A DNA stretch of 64,000 bases from Flaccisagitta enflata. Taxonomy: Eukaryota; Chaetognatha; Sagittoidea; Aphragmophora. The notes beneath the pieces were generated by a model. The model worked only from the letters and a program-made list of their open reading frames with translations. It was not told the origin of the DNA and did not search any database. Location of the stretch: NCBI GenBank assembly GCA_965153355.1, contig OZ231126.1, positions 81,778,001 through 81,842,000 on the forward strand, given 5' to 3'. Made by a program: the position numbers and the translations under genes. Position 1 is the stretch's first letter. Each line of letters opens with the position of its first letter. Shown piece by piece: positions 1-12,072 of the stretch.

Positions 1-453
1 GGATTTGATGGACTCACAATCGACTACCGGTTGGTCGTTCGGTTGGTTTCCACATCGGATCAAGTTTTTTAGTCTCGATTTTATGATTGTGAATAAATGG
101 GTTAATAACCGGATCACGCCGAAATACACATCCTTCGCTGTGGTCAATCCGAACATGGTTTTGGTTACTGTTATATATTTTTCGTAAGTCGCGCCTTTAT
201 AGAATAATGATATTATTATTCTTTTTGTTTTTGTGGCGAAAATTTTCCTCAAGGTTCTTTTTCAGTCTTCAAAATTATGTTCTATCATGTTGATGAGGTT
301 AAACTTGACTTACTCTTCAAATAAATCGTTTTTTGTTGTTTTTTCTTCAATTCATTTGTAAGATTTCGAATTCGAAGGTTCAATTTTCGTTGGTTATTAT
401 AAACGCGCAACGAACTAATTCAACGAACTTACATCGAATTATTATAAGTGCGT
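1..453. other. Unassigned window edge
   Basis: AT-rich sequence with short open stretches on both strands. No domain, splice-bounded exon or repeat family was recognised. It may be intron of the integrin gene that ends at 27666, but nothing in the stretch proves this. Confidence 0.4.
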
Positions 454-455
454 TG

Positions 456-487
<32 letters not shown>

Positions 488-509
488 GTCGTCGTCGTCG
501 TCGTCGTCG
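454..509. repeat. (GTC)n microsatellite
   Basis: About 18 GTC units with one TTG interruption. It reads as poly-Ser on + and poly-Asp on -. No splice signals or conserved flanks make either reading a credible exon. Confidence 0.9.
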
Positions 510-1335
510 AGCCGTCCAACTGCGTCTTCGTCGGTGGCGGTGACGACCCGGTGCTTCCCTTCCCGGAATCCTGGATATTCAGATTCCACTGGGATATTTT
601 TCCGATACTTTTTTTTAAGTTCTTTTCATTATTTCTTTCTGTTTCTCACTCTCTCGTTCTTTCCCAAAGGTGAAGATCGCGTTCGCGAAGAGCTCGATCT
701 AGAATCTTCCTTTGAAAAACAATGAAAACGTTTATTCAACGATATTTACGTACAGTTGCATCCCGCTACACCGAACCCGAGAATAACGGACATAGTTGCT
801 TCACATCTCATATTTTAATCTTTTATCACGACAATTATTAAAATCTGCCTATAATAGGAAAAAACTTCTTGGTCCTTTAGCATCTGTTATTATGGGCAGG
901 CCTTGCCTTATCGTTTTTGATGAGCGTGCATGGATTTTGTTTTATTTACTATATACAATCATGCAATTTTTCATCAGGAAAGTAATCCCACAGATTAAAG
1001 TGTTTTTTGAACATAAAATAATTCTACACGGAAATTGTCAAAAAACGAAATGATAGAATGTATGCTTGATCAACAGATTACAATACATGAAATAAGCATA
1101 AATGAATATTGAATAGATGAATCAATGAATAAGTGAATGAAGGAATGAATGAGGGCAAGGAAGAAACTAGTACCTATCATTATTTGAATCTAGTTCTGAA
1201 TTTTTTTTTTGTATTTTTTTCAGATTCAGATATGCAAATCAAGTTTCATATTGCAAAATGAGTAAAGAATCAATGAATGAATAATTGAATGATTGATGAA
1301 GTGAACGTATGATTAAATAAATGATTGAAAGAATA
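510..1335. other. Unassigned, AT-rich
   Basis: No gene seen. From about 1086 the sequence becomes a diffuse AATG/ATGA-rich tract that grades into the tetranucleotide array that follows. Confidence 0.4.
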
Positions 1336-1388
1336 AAAGAATGAGTGAATGAATGAATGAATGAATGAATAAATGAATAAATGAATGA
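1336..1388. repeat. (AATG)n microsatellite
   Basis: Imperfect AATG tetranucleotide array, the purest part of a longer AATG-rich zone. Confidence 0.85.
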
Positions 1389-1644
1389 AATAATTAACAA
1401 ACTCATAATCTTGCGTGCAATGATATGAAAATTTGCAATTTTTATCTTAGAATTTCAGCAAGCATGCTGTCATGAGAGTGCCAGCCGGGCACGCCCTCAG
1501 AAAAAACAGTTTGCCCGACAGCAAAACAAAGTGTATCGGGCACGCCGGCACGCTATAAATCAAGGCCTGATTATGGGGTTCAACTGTAGCTCTACAGTGA
1601 CACTCTACTTTATCGGATTTAACAGTGAGAGATATCTGTTTATA
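1389..1644. other. Unassigned; GGGCACGCC-containing inverted motif
   Basis: Contains two GC-rich motifs sharing GGGCACGCC (around 1487 and 1537) in otherwise AT-rich DNA. No gene seen. Confidence 0.35.
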
Positions 1645-2562
<918 letters not shown>

Positions 2563-2767
2563 GGTAATGGATATAGATACTTTATCAACTTTTTTTTATT
2601 CTTGATAATTTAGTCATCATCTTTTTAATATTTTTTTTCAATGATTATTGGTTTTTAAAAAGTCCTGATTTGAATGATTAGATTCATCATTCATTTGGCA
2701 TACGTTTTCGCGGGAGTTTACTGTATTTATGTTTTCATTCCGTTCATATGGCGACCAAAGAAATGGA

Positions 2768-2776
<9 letters not shown>
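2563..2776. other. Unassigned
   Basis: AT-rich, no gene or family recognised. Confidence 0.4.

Positions 2777-2834
<58 letters not shown>
2777..2834. repeat. (GA)n microsatellite
   Basis: About 29 GA units after a poly-A run. Confidence 0.95.
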
Positions 2835-2836
<2 letters not shown>

Positions 2837-2942
2837 TTTTGATCTTTTTCTCTAAATATTTTCTCTTTGAATATATTTTTCGTTCGCATTTCCAACAAAA
2901 GAAATCGGATGTTGGAACTAGAGATGCAGAAGCGGTAGATTT

Positions 2943-3120
2943 TTGGACCGCTTCCGCCTCTGCTTCCAATAGGCATATTTTAGAATTGACAGTTTCCGCT
3001 TTCACTTCTGCTTCCACCATTTAAAAAACACAGTTTCCGCTCCTGCTCCCGCTTCAAACATTTTAGAAGGCAGAGCTTCCATTCCGCTTCCGCTTCCGCT
3101 TCCGCTTCTGCTTCCATTTT
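2943..3120. repeat. CTTCCG/CTTCTG hexamer tract
   Basis: Degenerate hexamer repeats, partly interrupted. A second tract sits at about 4914-4978. Confidence 0.8.
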
Positions 3121-3164
3121 GTCGAGTATTTCACTATATTATCTATTCAAGTTATTCAAGTTAT

Positions 3165-3290
3165 TCTGTTCATGGAAAACTAGGAGTGGTGCGTGTATTA
3201 ACTAGTCAGTGAGGGTTCACAAGGTCCTCTTCCTTTTATTTCAGCTTGGGTATTGTGAGGGATGTTGTTCCACTTTTCATAAATAGTGTT
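3165..3290 (+). repeat. Repeat E, copy 1
   Basis: About 125 bp containing GGAAAACTAGGAGTG, CAGTCAGTGAGGG and GTGAGGGATGTTGTTCCAC. A close copy lies at about 48015-48140. Both copies sit just upstream of a D1 MITE. Confidence 0.7.
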
Positions 3291-3319
3291 TTCATGTAAA
3301 AAAAGAAAAGATAAGATAA

Positions 3320-3895
3320 GACAGCCTGCCCACGAAGCCAACATTTAGGGTATCAACTTGCGTCAAAATGGAAAAAATGTGAAAGTTAAAATAGAAAAAC
3401 AAATGAGTAAAAGTGATTGAGATTAGACATACATGATATTTAAAAGTAAAATTTGCATCCCCTTAGCAAGAAACTCAGATTTTGCAAATATTTCTGAAGA
3501 TATTATAGTTAAAATTTCAACAAATTTCGTTTTTGTCCACTGACAGGGTGCTGGTCGAAATTATAAGTTTGCATAGAAAACAAAAAAATGAAAAAACAAA
3601 AAACATAGTTCTCTTCCAAATTCGATTCCTAAGAGAACTATGTTTTTGAAAATGCAAAAAATCCCCGCATTTGGCTGTCTTATAATTTCGACCACAGGAA
3701 TAAATTAGATTTAAAGTTTTTTTTTCTTAGTAGTTTGCCTCAAGTAAGATAGCTTTCTCAGTTGTATAATTGCCTGCGAGTGAATTTTTTTACTAAGTCA
3801 CTATCAATGATCACTGTTGAGATGCTTCAATGCTTTGGTAACAGTTTTTTATGATTTCTACTTACGAAATACTACTTTTTTCTGATTTTTCCGTC
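3320..3895 (+). mobile_element. MITE family D1, degenerate copy
   Basis: Aligns by eye with the copies at 13240 and 48288, including the start (GACAGCCTGCCC versus GACGGCTTCCC), the central AACATAGTTCTC...GAGAACTATGTT hairpin and the CCGTC end. The flanking 4-mers (ATAA and ACTA) do not match, so this looks like an old or rearranged copy. Confidence 0.55.
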
Positions 3896-4348
3896 ACTAT
3901 GTAAATTATTTTTGTCACCCAAGGTACATAGCTTTTGACCTCACCCCTGATTAAAATAATGAAAATCTTATTAGGAACTCTGATGGAGAATATAAACAGC
4001 TTGGGTAGAGACAAAATTGTATTGATTGTCAGAAAAATGTTATGATATGAAAAGTCATGGGAATAATTGTCGACGGTTTTTCACAAAAATGCCACTATTT
4101 TGCTGCTTTTTTCATATATATTGTCTATTAAATCACCCTTTAGAGGCTATGTTGAGGTGTATATTAGCTCATTAAGTGCAGACAGTGACTATTTGACCGA
4201 AGAAAACATTAATGAGGGGATTGATGACGCTGTTTTGAACTTAAAGTAGGCTGAAGCATTTGCTGTTTTTTTGGGGGACTTGCCGTCATAAGGAAGTATT
4301 AAAAATAATAGAAAAGAGAAGAGGTTTAAGAAAGAGTGAGTGAATTAA

Positions 4349-4356
<8 letters not shown>
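3896..4356. other. Unassigned; short open stretch 4067-4249
   Basis: The + strand reading at 4067-4249 ends in a non-repetitive acidic segment (ISSLSADSDYLTEENINEGI) before a stop. No splice signals or homolog are recognised. It could be a coding remnant or chance. Confidence 0.3.
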
Positions 4357-4877
<521 letters not shown>

Positions 4878-4993
4878 AAAAAAAGAAAGAAAGAAAAACT
4901 GACAGATAGACAGATCCGCTTCCGCTTCCATGCTCAAAGTCAAACTACCGCTTCCACCCGCTTCCGCTTTCGCCTCTGCATCTCTAGTTGGAA

Positions 4994-5569
4994 CGGATGG
5001 AAAGTAGGAGCTATTCATGCGTTTGAAAGACATCCATGCATTCAAGTCGAGTCATGTCTAAATTTAGACACGCGACACCTGAGTCATAAAAAAGAGTTAT
5101 GAGAACTTTGCAGTATTTCCATTTCTTTAATAATATGAAAATATCTCCCCGCCCCCCAACCCCCCGCCTGTTTTATGGTTTATGAGGAAATAAGGTCAAA
5201 ATATCTGATACACAAGACAAAAGAAACATCACAGGGTCACTAATTTCTTACAAATATCTTTCTGAGATTAGGAATAATTAAACGGAGACAGGCGTCTCTT
5301 TACCCAACGATAGTCTCAGTGGGACTTTATTTCATTGTTTAAATGATAAAGATTTCATGCAATGAGGAAAGACGGGGATTTTTTCCAGCAATCGTTGGTA
5401 TGTAAGAAATTTCGCTCTTCATGAAAATCCCGCCACAAGGTGGTAAATATAAGACAAGAGATAGGCAACCAAAACCGGTTCAGTCATTGCGATCATTTTG
5501 GAAATCTTTAAAGTTATAAGACAAGTACTGCGGGGTACAATAGCAGTCCGCGTTTTCACAATTTTTTTC
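4994..5569. other. Unassigned
   Basis: No gene seen. A C-rich patch (CCCCGCCCCCC) is near 5148. Confidence 0.4.
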
Positions 5570-5652
5570 ACTTGAGCGTTACCGACGGACGGACAGACCA
5601 ACGGATGGGCGGGCAAAGCCTCTTTTGAAGAGTAGCTAGTCCGCGACTAGGA
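5570..5652 (-). mobile_element. Family A fragment (palindrome-end part)
   Basis: GAC-rich run, then CAAAGCCTCTTTTGAAG and TAGTCCGCGACTA. Only the hairpin-end half of the element is present. Here and below, + means the palindromic end is at the left. Confidence 0.6.
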
Positions 5653-5968
5653 AGAAACCAGTCATTTTGGTCATTAGGCGGAGGTAGTATCTGAAAAAAA
5701 ATTCGCCAAGACCCGCGAAAATCCCGAAACGGCAGTGTTACCGACCAATGGATCGACGTACACATCAGGTTATAGAATCGCGCGATCGCATGTACATGCC
5801 ATCAAAAAGAAATTGCGCTTGGCCTTTTTTTATCTTTGTTGAGGGACATCCCGCATCGAATACCAACAATTAGATCAAGACAAAAACTGCATGTATATTC
5901 CAGCAGATAAAAAGAACAAGCTGCGAACAATCGAACGGTCGAAATGAACGATAATGAAGAAGAAGAAA
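5653..5968. other. Unassigned
   Basis: Contains a second GACCGACCAATGGATCG patch near 5740 that may be a further family A remnant. No gene seen. Confidence 0.4.
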
Positions 5969-6130
5969 AACAAGGCCGGATACACGGCCAATACCAGTCG
6001 CGGACGGGTGGGCAGGGGCGGAAATGCGTGTTTTCCCACTCTTCGACTCGAGCGTGACGGACCAACCGACCAACCAACCGACGGACGGACGGACAAAGCC
6101 TCTTATAGAGTCGCTAGTCCGCGACTAAAA
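5969..6130 (-). mobile_element. Family A element, near complete
   Basis: Starts CAAGGCCGGATACACGGC, then GACGGGTGGGCAGGGGC, a GACC/GACG-rich core, CAAAGCCTCTTATAGAG and the terminal AGTCCGCGACT followed by A-rich DNA. Confidence 0.8.
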
Positions 6131-6131
6131 A

Positions 6132-6358
6132 AACAAGTGATGCGGGGTCACAAAATCGTTACGGACGGGTACGTGGGTATGTAGGGGCATCCAACCCCCA
6201 TCCACACCTCAACCCCTAGCCCAACACACAAACATTCACAAAAAAGTATTTATAACTCTCGTTTTTCCACTACTGACTTGTGTTTAGGGACCGAGGGACC
6301 AACGGACCGACGGACAAACGGATGAACAAAGTCTCTTATACAGTTGCGTGTCCACAAT
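6132..6358 (-). mobile_element. Family A, subfamily A2
   Basis: The head differs from typical A: ACAAGTGATGCGGGGTCACA, then a C-rich stretch with CCACACCTCAACCCC. The tail is the shared GACGGAC-rich core and TTGCGTGTCC. It lies directly after the preceding A copy. Confidence 0.7.
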
Positions 6359-6415
6359 TAATAACAAGTGTTTATTAAATCTGATAAAAGGACAAATTAC
6401 AGGCTGATAAAAGGA

Positions 6416-6645
6416 AACAAGTGACGCGGGGTCACAATATCGTTGCGGACGGGTGGGCAGGGGTGTCCAACCTCCATTCACACCCCAACCTACCCCCAAC
6501 ACTCGACCACATACAAAAAGTATCTAAAACGCTCGTTTCCCCACTTTTCAACTCGATGACCCCGGATGGACAAATGGACCAACGGACGGACGGACGGGCG
6601 GACGGACGGACAAAGCCTCTCATTGAGTTGCGTGTCCGCGGCTAA
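6416..6645 (-). mobile_element. Family A, subfamily A2
   Basis: Same head (ACAAGTGACGCGGGGTCACA) and C-rich stretch as the copy at 6132. The tail is GACGGACGGACAAAGCC then GAGTTGCGTGTCCGCGGCT. Confidence 0.8.
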
Positions 6646-6787
6646 AAAGTGCGTGGGCGGAGAATTAAAAAGAGGCAGGAATCCGAGTGACGAGTTTAGT
6701 ATGTCATTGAATGACTTAACTTCGTTCTAATCTGCTTCGTAATCATTTGAATTTTGTAAAAAAAACGAATGTAAGACTAAGTTGGGT

Positions 6788-6975
6788 TTTTAGTCGCGTG
6801 CTACGCGACTCTACACCCCGGTTTGTCGGTCGGTTGGTCCGTCCGTCCGTCCATCCGTCCGTCCGTCCGTCCGCGATCTACAGCCTCACTGTTCCTGCCC
6901 AAGTGATCAAATGACCTCAAATACGGCCCCTACCCGCCCGCACGCGACTGTGGTAGCCGTGTATCCGGCCTTGTT
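6788..6975 (+). mobile_element. Family A element, complete
   Basis: Opens with TAGTCGCGTGCTACGCGACT, then a GTCC-rich tract, CTGCCCAAGTGATCAAATGA, CCCGCACGCGACT and GCCGTGTATCCGGCCTTGTT. About 188 bp. Confidence 0.85.
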
Positions 6976-7265
6976 ATAAGGCAAAGTAATCACACTTCTA
7001 GTACTAATGAGAAAATTTTTTATAAAAGGGCGATTTGTATTTTACACAGAGTATCAAATAGTTGGCGTGGCATCATGATAGTCAGGATTAGATACCAAAT
7101 TTCAATGGCAAATAACTAGTTATTGATAACTAGGACATTGGCCAAGGCCAAGGCAAGAATGGCAAATCACAAATATAAAATAAGTGGATGGTCGATCCAT
7201 ACGAAATCCAGTACAATTCAATTCAGTTCAGATTACTTCTCAAGTTCAAGACTAGAATAGTGAAG
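6976..7265. other. Unassigned
   Basis: AT-rich; no gene or repeat family recognised. Confidence 0.4.
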
Positions 7266-7267
7266 TA

Positions 7268-7874
7268 CCATCTTGGCCAAAATAAAAGTCCAAGTAAAAC
7301 AGTATAGTTATTTATTGCTGTTATTTCCTGTGCAAAATTCAATTTTTCTGTAAAAATAATTAGTTCAGAACTTTTTGGTACCAAATATCATTTGTAATCA
7401 TTTAGGTTGACATCGATGAAGGATTTTTTAACAATTTTGTACCATAAGTCCTTTGATTTTTTTAACAATTTTTGTTTTTAGCGCTTTCAGATCAATGTAT
7501 ATTCATTTTGATATGAAATGTAAACGGTTTGAATTAAAAAGATCTGCTTGGCGGCAATAGGCAGATTGTTTAAAGCTCTTTCCAATGGTCACCGATTTTT
7601 ATATGATTATATCATTATAAGCCAAGAAAAAGCGAAAATAAACAGGTCAATTTTTTTGCCTCATTTTTAGCATATTTTCTGCTTTTTGTTGAGGTGAACG
7701 TTTTCACTCTTTTAGCTCTAAAATCTAAACGAATTGAGCTACTGAGCTCTCCTTGGTGCCATTTTGAAGATTTTTCCAAGCTCTTTCCAATAGTCACTGA
7801 TTTTAATAGTTCATTTAAAGTTGTTTTATCACAAATTAGACATATAGGTTGGACTTTTATTTTGGCCAAGATGG
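7268..7874 (+). mobile_element. MITE family F, copy 1 (607 bp, mariner-type)
   Basis: Starts CCATCTTGGCCAAAATAAAA and ends with the exact reverse complement, giving a perfect inverted repeat of about 26 bp. A TA dinucleotide flanks both ends (7266-7267 and 7875-7876), as expected for Tc1/mariner transposition. No transposase is encoded. Confidence 0.9.
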
Positions 7875-7876
7875 TA

Positions 7877-8687
7877 TGTAATGAACCCTGATTTTGACTT
7901 GTTTTGTATTTCTTTTTTTTTTTTTTTTTGGATGATTAGCCAGACTTATCTTCTAGTCCAAACATTCTTCCCGTTGATAATAAAGCAGTTTAAAAAAAAA
8001 TCACTTTTTACAATTTTTTACGTTCTTGTAAACAGATTGTGATTAAACATGTAAAGAGGCTTGCGCCTGAAGGCCAGGAGTATTCTAGAACTGAGATGCG
8101 GGTTCACACGGAGAATCTCTCACTTTTCTCTCAGTCTGGTGTGAAAAATCTCTCCGTGTTGACTGTTGGAGTGTTGATGTTGCGGTTAATTCATCATTAC
8201 GTAAGGTTTGCATGATCATGAGTCGTTCTGAAAGGCACGGTTTTATTTTGTCGCGTGCTTTAGCAGTCACTTTGTCCGTCCATCTCTCCGTCTGTACGTC
8301 CGTGTGTCATTCGTTCGATTTACAATAAGGCGGATGGACTAACCGACCGACGGACGATCAGATTACCTTACAGAGATGCGATGACGCCTCTAAAAACACC
8401 GCTTCTACGAAATTCTTTGAATTCGAGTGGTTATTCATTGCGGACTTGATTTTGTTAAATCGTGATTTTTACGCACGTTTACCTGCTACAAGTGGGGAAA
8501 ACCTCAGATTACTCCTTTACGGATGTGAAAGGTCTTTAAATATGACGTCAGTTTTTGTTCTTTTTTCGTTTCTTTTGAAACAAAAATCGCTTAAATGCGC
8601 ATTTGCCAGTCGTGTGAAAGGTAATGAAAAGTTTTCATAGATAAAATTAAAATGACGGCTGATTTAAATTTCATCCTTTCAAGACTA
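7877..8687. other. Unassigned; family A-like scraps
   Basis: Around 8255-8395 are two small GTCC/GACC-rich pieces with TCGCGTGC and GAGATGCGATGACG, likely eroded family A. No gene seen. Confidence 0.4.
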
Positions 8688-8775
8688 ACAGGGTGAGCAA
8701 AGAAATCTGGACTGGCTCTTGACTTTGAAGAAGCGCTGCTCCTAAACGAATAGAGCTCAAGACCCCAGGTTGGAC
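8688..8775 (+). mobile_element. Family K MITE end fragment
   Basis: ACAGGGTGAGCAAAGAAAT preceded by TA resembles the left end of the complete K element at 55475. It also contains CTAAACGAATAGAGCT. The right end was not found. Confidence 0.45.
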
Positions 8776-9062
8776 GCCTTGTCAAGTTATTAGTAGGGAA
8801 GACAAAATGAAAAAGTTGTCATCGAAATATGAAGTATTTGGACCATTTTGAGGCCAACCCGGATAAGAGTAACTTTAACAATTAAGTTCCTGGCAATTTG
8901 GCTATCATGTGTTTCAAGTTCTGAAGGTCAAATTTTAATTCCGTGTGACACTCGGAAGTAGTTTCCCTAAGACTGAATCCAAAAAAAGAATGCATTTAGA
9001 GTCATTACTGGCTCGCTTGTTATCCACTAAAAGAAGCTGAAAAATCATTTCAATAATCTAGT
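8776..9062. other. Unassigned
   Basis: No gene seen. Confidence 0.4.
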
Positions 9063-9787
9063 TAACAAGGCCGGATACACAGGCCAAGACGGTGCGCCGG
9101 AAGTTATTAAATCTTATACCTATCCCCAGCTCCTTCAGACCTATCCCTAGCTCTAACAGACCTATCCCTAGCTCCATCAGACCTATCCCGAGCTCTATCA
9201 GACCTATCCCTAGCTCTATCGGACCTATCCCGAGCTCTACCAGGCCTGTCTCAAGCTCTATCAGACCTATCCCGAGCTCTATCAGACCTATCCCGAGCTC
9301 TATCAGACCTATCCCGAGCTCTATCAGACCTATCCCGACCTCTATCAGACCTATCCCGAGCTCTATCAGACCTATCCCCACACCTTTCCGACCTATCACC
9401 CTACCTATCACTAGACCTATCCCCCTACCTATCACTAGACCTATCCGACCTATCCCCTGCTCGATCAGACCTAACCGTAGCTGATTATTTTTGTGAATGA
9501 AATGACGAGTATCATCAATGATGAACGAAATAAGTTTTCAATTGATTTCAAACATTTTCAGCGATTTTTCATTAGAGCGTGCTGACGGATGGATGGACGG
9601 ACGGACAGAGCCTCTTAAAGGGGTGCTATGGCGCATCTGGGAATCATCCGAGCATATTTCTGAATTATTTCTAGTGATTTTTGCTTCTTTTCGAGATTTT
9701 CAACTCGAGCGTGACCGACCGACCAACCAACCAACCGACCAACCGACAGACAGAGCTAGTTAAAGAGGTGCTATGGCGCACCTAAAA
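9063..9787 (-). mobile_element. Family A relative with internal minisatellite and duplicated tail
   Basis: Begins AACAAGGCCGGATACACAGG. Two similar tails follow (about 9556-9630 and 9696-9786), each with a GACGGAC/GACCGAC tract, GAGC and GGTGCTATGGCGCA. The normal centre is replaced by a 21-bp minisatellite. Confidence 0.6.
9118..9480. repeat. 21-bp minisatellite
   Basis: About 17 imperfect units of AGACCTATCCCGAGCTCTATC. The unit is a multiple of 3, so both strands stay open (RPIPSSI on +, GIGLIEL on -). This is not evidence for a gene. Confidence 0.9.
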
Positions 9788-9788
9788 A

Positions 9789-9984
9789 GCAGGGCCGGAT
9801 ACATGGCTACCGAAGTCGCGTGCGGGTGGGCCGGGGCCTTATTTGAGGTCACTTGATCATCTGGGCAGGAGCAGTGAGGTCAAAGACCCCCAAAACAAAA
9901 AAAAGTTAAGTGTCGCGGATTGACCGACGGACCGACGGACGGACTAAGCAGGGTGTAGAGTCGCGTTGCACGCGACTTAAAACT
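9789..9984 (-). mobile_element. Family A element, complete
   Basis: CAGGGCCGGATACATGGCTA head, AGTCGCGTGCGGGTGGGCC, GACCGACGGACCGACGGAC core and AGTCGCGTTGCACGCGACT end. Confidence 0.85.
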
Positions 9985-10143
9985 CAACTTTAAACTAAAA
10001 CTGGGATTTGGGCGAGATGAACAACAGATAAAAGGGTTGGAGCAGAAATATTGACAACGCCGGAAAAGTCCTGTCCTCTTTTAAACAAACAGATCGCGAC
10101 AGTAGTGATTATATAATTGGACAAATTTCTAATCCTGCTATTT

Positions 10144-10249
<106 letters not shown>

Positions 10250-10603
10250 GATTTCCGTGCCACGCCACTCACACGCTTAAAGATCTGAACGATGTCACAC
10301 TTGTCACGGTACCCACGTTGTGTAACGATGATAAATGGCACGTTTGAAATGTGTCACGAAACCCACGCGTCGTTACGCTGTCAAAAGACGCTCCTACGTA
10401 ACCACGCAAAACTATAATTCAAAGAGCCGAAGAATCAAAAGCATTCTGCTGTGCTGTATTTACCTTTTACAACGCCCACCAGTGGCAGTGGCCGTCCCAT
10501 GTCACGGCCATGGGTGTATAAGATGGGTCTATTTGTTGTTGTTTCACTTATATATTCAGGATTATTTACTATTCCCATACCTAATCACTGGTCAATGAAG
10601 TAC
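10250..10603. other. Unassigned
   Basis: No gene or named family recognised. Confidence 0.4.
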
Positions 10604-10657
10604 TACCATCTTGGCCAAAATAAAAGTCCAACCTATATAGCCAATTTGTGATGAAAC

Positions 10658-11041
10658 AAGGCCAACACCTATAAGTCGCGTGCCAGACTCATGATACTTG
10701 TGACACAACATTGGGACACAATGTCGGGACGCAAGGGTGGGACACAATGTCGGGACACAAAGTTGGGACACAATGTCGGGACACAATGTCAGGAAACAAC
10801 ATGGGAAAACAACGTCTGGAAACAATGTCGGGAAACAACATCAAGACACAATGTCGGGGCACAATGTCAGGACACAATGTAGGAACACAATGTTGGGACA
10901 CAATGTTGGGACACAATGTTGGGACACATTCTAAGGACACAATGTCAAAAACGTCCATAAACTTCCAAAAGGTAAGTGTTACCGACTGACGGACCGACCG
11001 ACCAACAGAGCGGGTTGTAGAGTCGCGTGCAAGCGACTAAC
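10658..11041 (-). mobile_element. Family A element nested in MITE F
   Basis: AAGGCCAACACCTATAAGTC head, a GGGACACAATGTC array, GACCGACCGACCAACAGAGC and AGTCGCGTGCAAGCGACTAA end. Comparison with uninterrupted MITE F places the insertion between GAAAC and AACTC, with at most 3 bp (AAC) of duplication or shared sequence. Confidence 0.8.
10705..10945. repeat. GGGACACAATGTC minisatellite
   Basis: Imperfect units of about 13 bp, sometimes GGAAACAA-type. It lies inside a family A copy, replacing the usual centre. Confidence 0.85.
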
Positions 11042-11591
11042 AACTCAAGCAAACCTATTAAAATCAATGACCATTAGAAAGAACTTGAAAAAATCTTCAA
11101 ATTAGCGCCAAGCAGAGCTCAGTAGCTAAATTTGTTAAGATTTTACAGCTTATAGAGTGAAAATGTTCACAAAAAGCAGCAAATATGCAAAAAATGAGGG
11201 GAAAAAATTGACCTATTTATTCTCACTTTTTCTTGGCTTATCATGATATAATCATACAAAAATCGGTGACCATTGTAAAGAGCTTCAAAAAATCTGCCTA
11301 ATGCCGCCAAGCAGATTTTTTTAGTTCAAACTGTTTAGATTCTACATCAAAATGAATAAACCTTAATCTGAAAGTGCCAAAGACAAAAATTGTTAAAAAA
11401 AATCATAGGACTTGTACAAAATTGTTAACAGATTCTCCATCTATGTCCACCCAAATGAGTACAAATGATATTTGGTTCCAAAAAGGCCTAAACTAATCAT
11501 TTCTACAAAAGAAAAAAAAAATTATACAGGAAATAACAGCAATAATCAACTATACTGTTTTACTTGGACTTTTATTTTGGCCAAGATGGTA

Positions 11592-11817
11592 GTAGCGAGC
11601 ACGTGACTTGAAAAATAAAGGAAAACGAAGAAGAACAAGAAAAAGTTTGACTGCGATCTTTTTTTAGATGAAGATGATTACTATGGGAAATGGGAGATTT
11701 TTTGCGTAGGAATTTTCTCGTTTTCACAAACCAAAAACCACTTGAGGTTCAAGAAAAATGATTATAGCGTTGAAGAGAATAATTGAGATTGAGGAGGGGG
11801 AGAAAACAAAGCCGTTT
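11592..11817. other. Unassigned
   Basis: No gene seen. Confidence 0.4.
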
Positions 11818-12072
11818 AAGTACCCAAAACCCATAAGCCGGGTGTGGGTGGGCAGGGGCCCTTTTACCAAAAACTCCAAGTCGCATGAGGGTGGGCAAGG
11901 GCTGTTTTAGTACCCGAATACCCATAACCGCGTGCGGGTAGCCATGGGCAATGTTGAAGTAGTTCTTTATTGGTCGGGTCGATGATGCAAAGAAGGTGCA
12001 GTTATAAACTGGGAAAAAGTAATATGTCCTGTAAGCCAATGGACGGATGGGCAGACTCATAGATTCGCGTGT
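11818..12072 (-). mobile_element. Degenerate family A copy
   Basis: Three spaced GGGTGGGCAGGGGC-like motifs each follow CCATAA.CG or AAGTCGCATG. The end is GGACGGATGGGCAGACTC then AGATTCGCGTG. Heavily diverged. Confidence 0.5.

Larger units (their letters stand above)
10606..11589 (-). mobile_element. MITE family F, copy 2, interrupted by family A
   Basis: TA-flanked (10604-10605 and 11590-11591) with the same terminal inverted repeat as copy 1, in opposite orientation. Removing the family A insertion (about 384 bp) leaves about 600 bp, against 607 bp in copy 1, and the two sides of the break then align with copy 1. F copy 2 is therefore older than this A insertion. Confidence 0.9.

Noticed and set aside
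380-589. Acidic poly-Asp protein on the minus strand
   Set aside because: The Asp run is the GTC microsatellite and the remaining residues show no domain or splice support.
8085-8270. Possible small exon after TTTTCTCTCAG near 8138
   Set aside because: The hydrophobic reading has no recognisable domain and no convincing donor.
9058-9484. Repetitive proteins RPIPSSI (+) and GIGLIEL (-)
   Set aside because: A 21-bp minisatellite is open on both strands by arithmetic. There is no start, splice or domain context.
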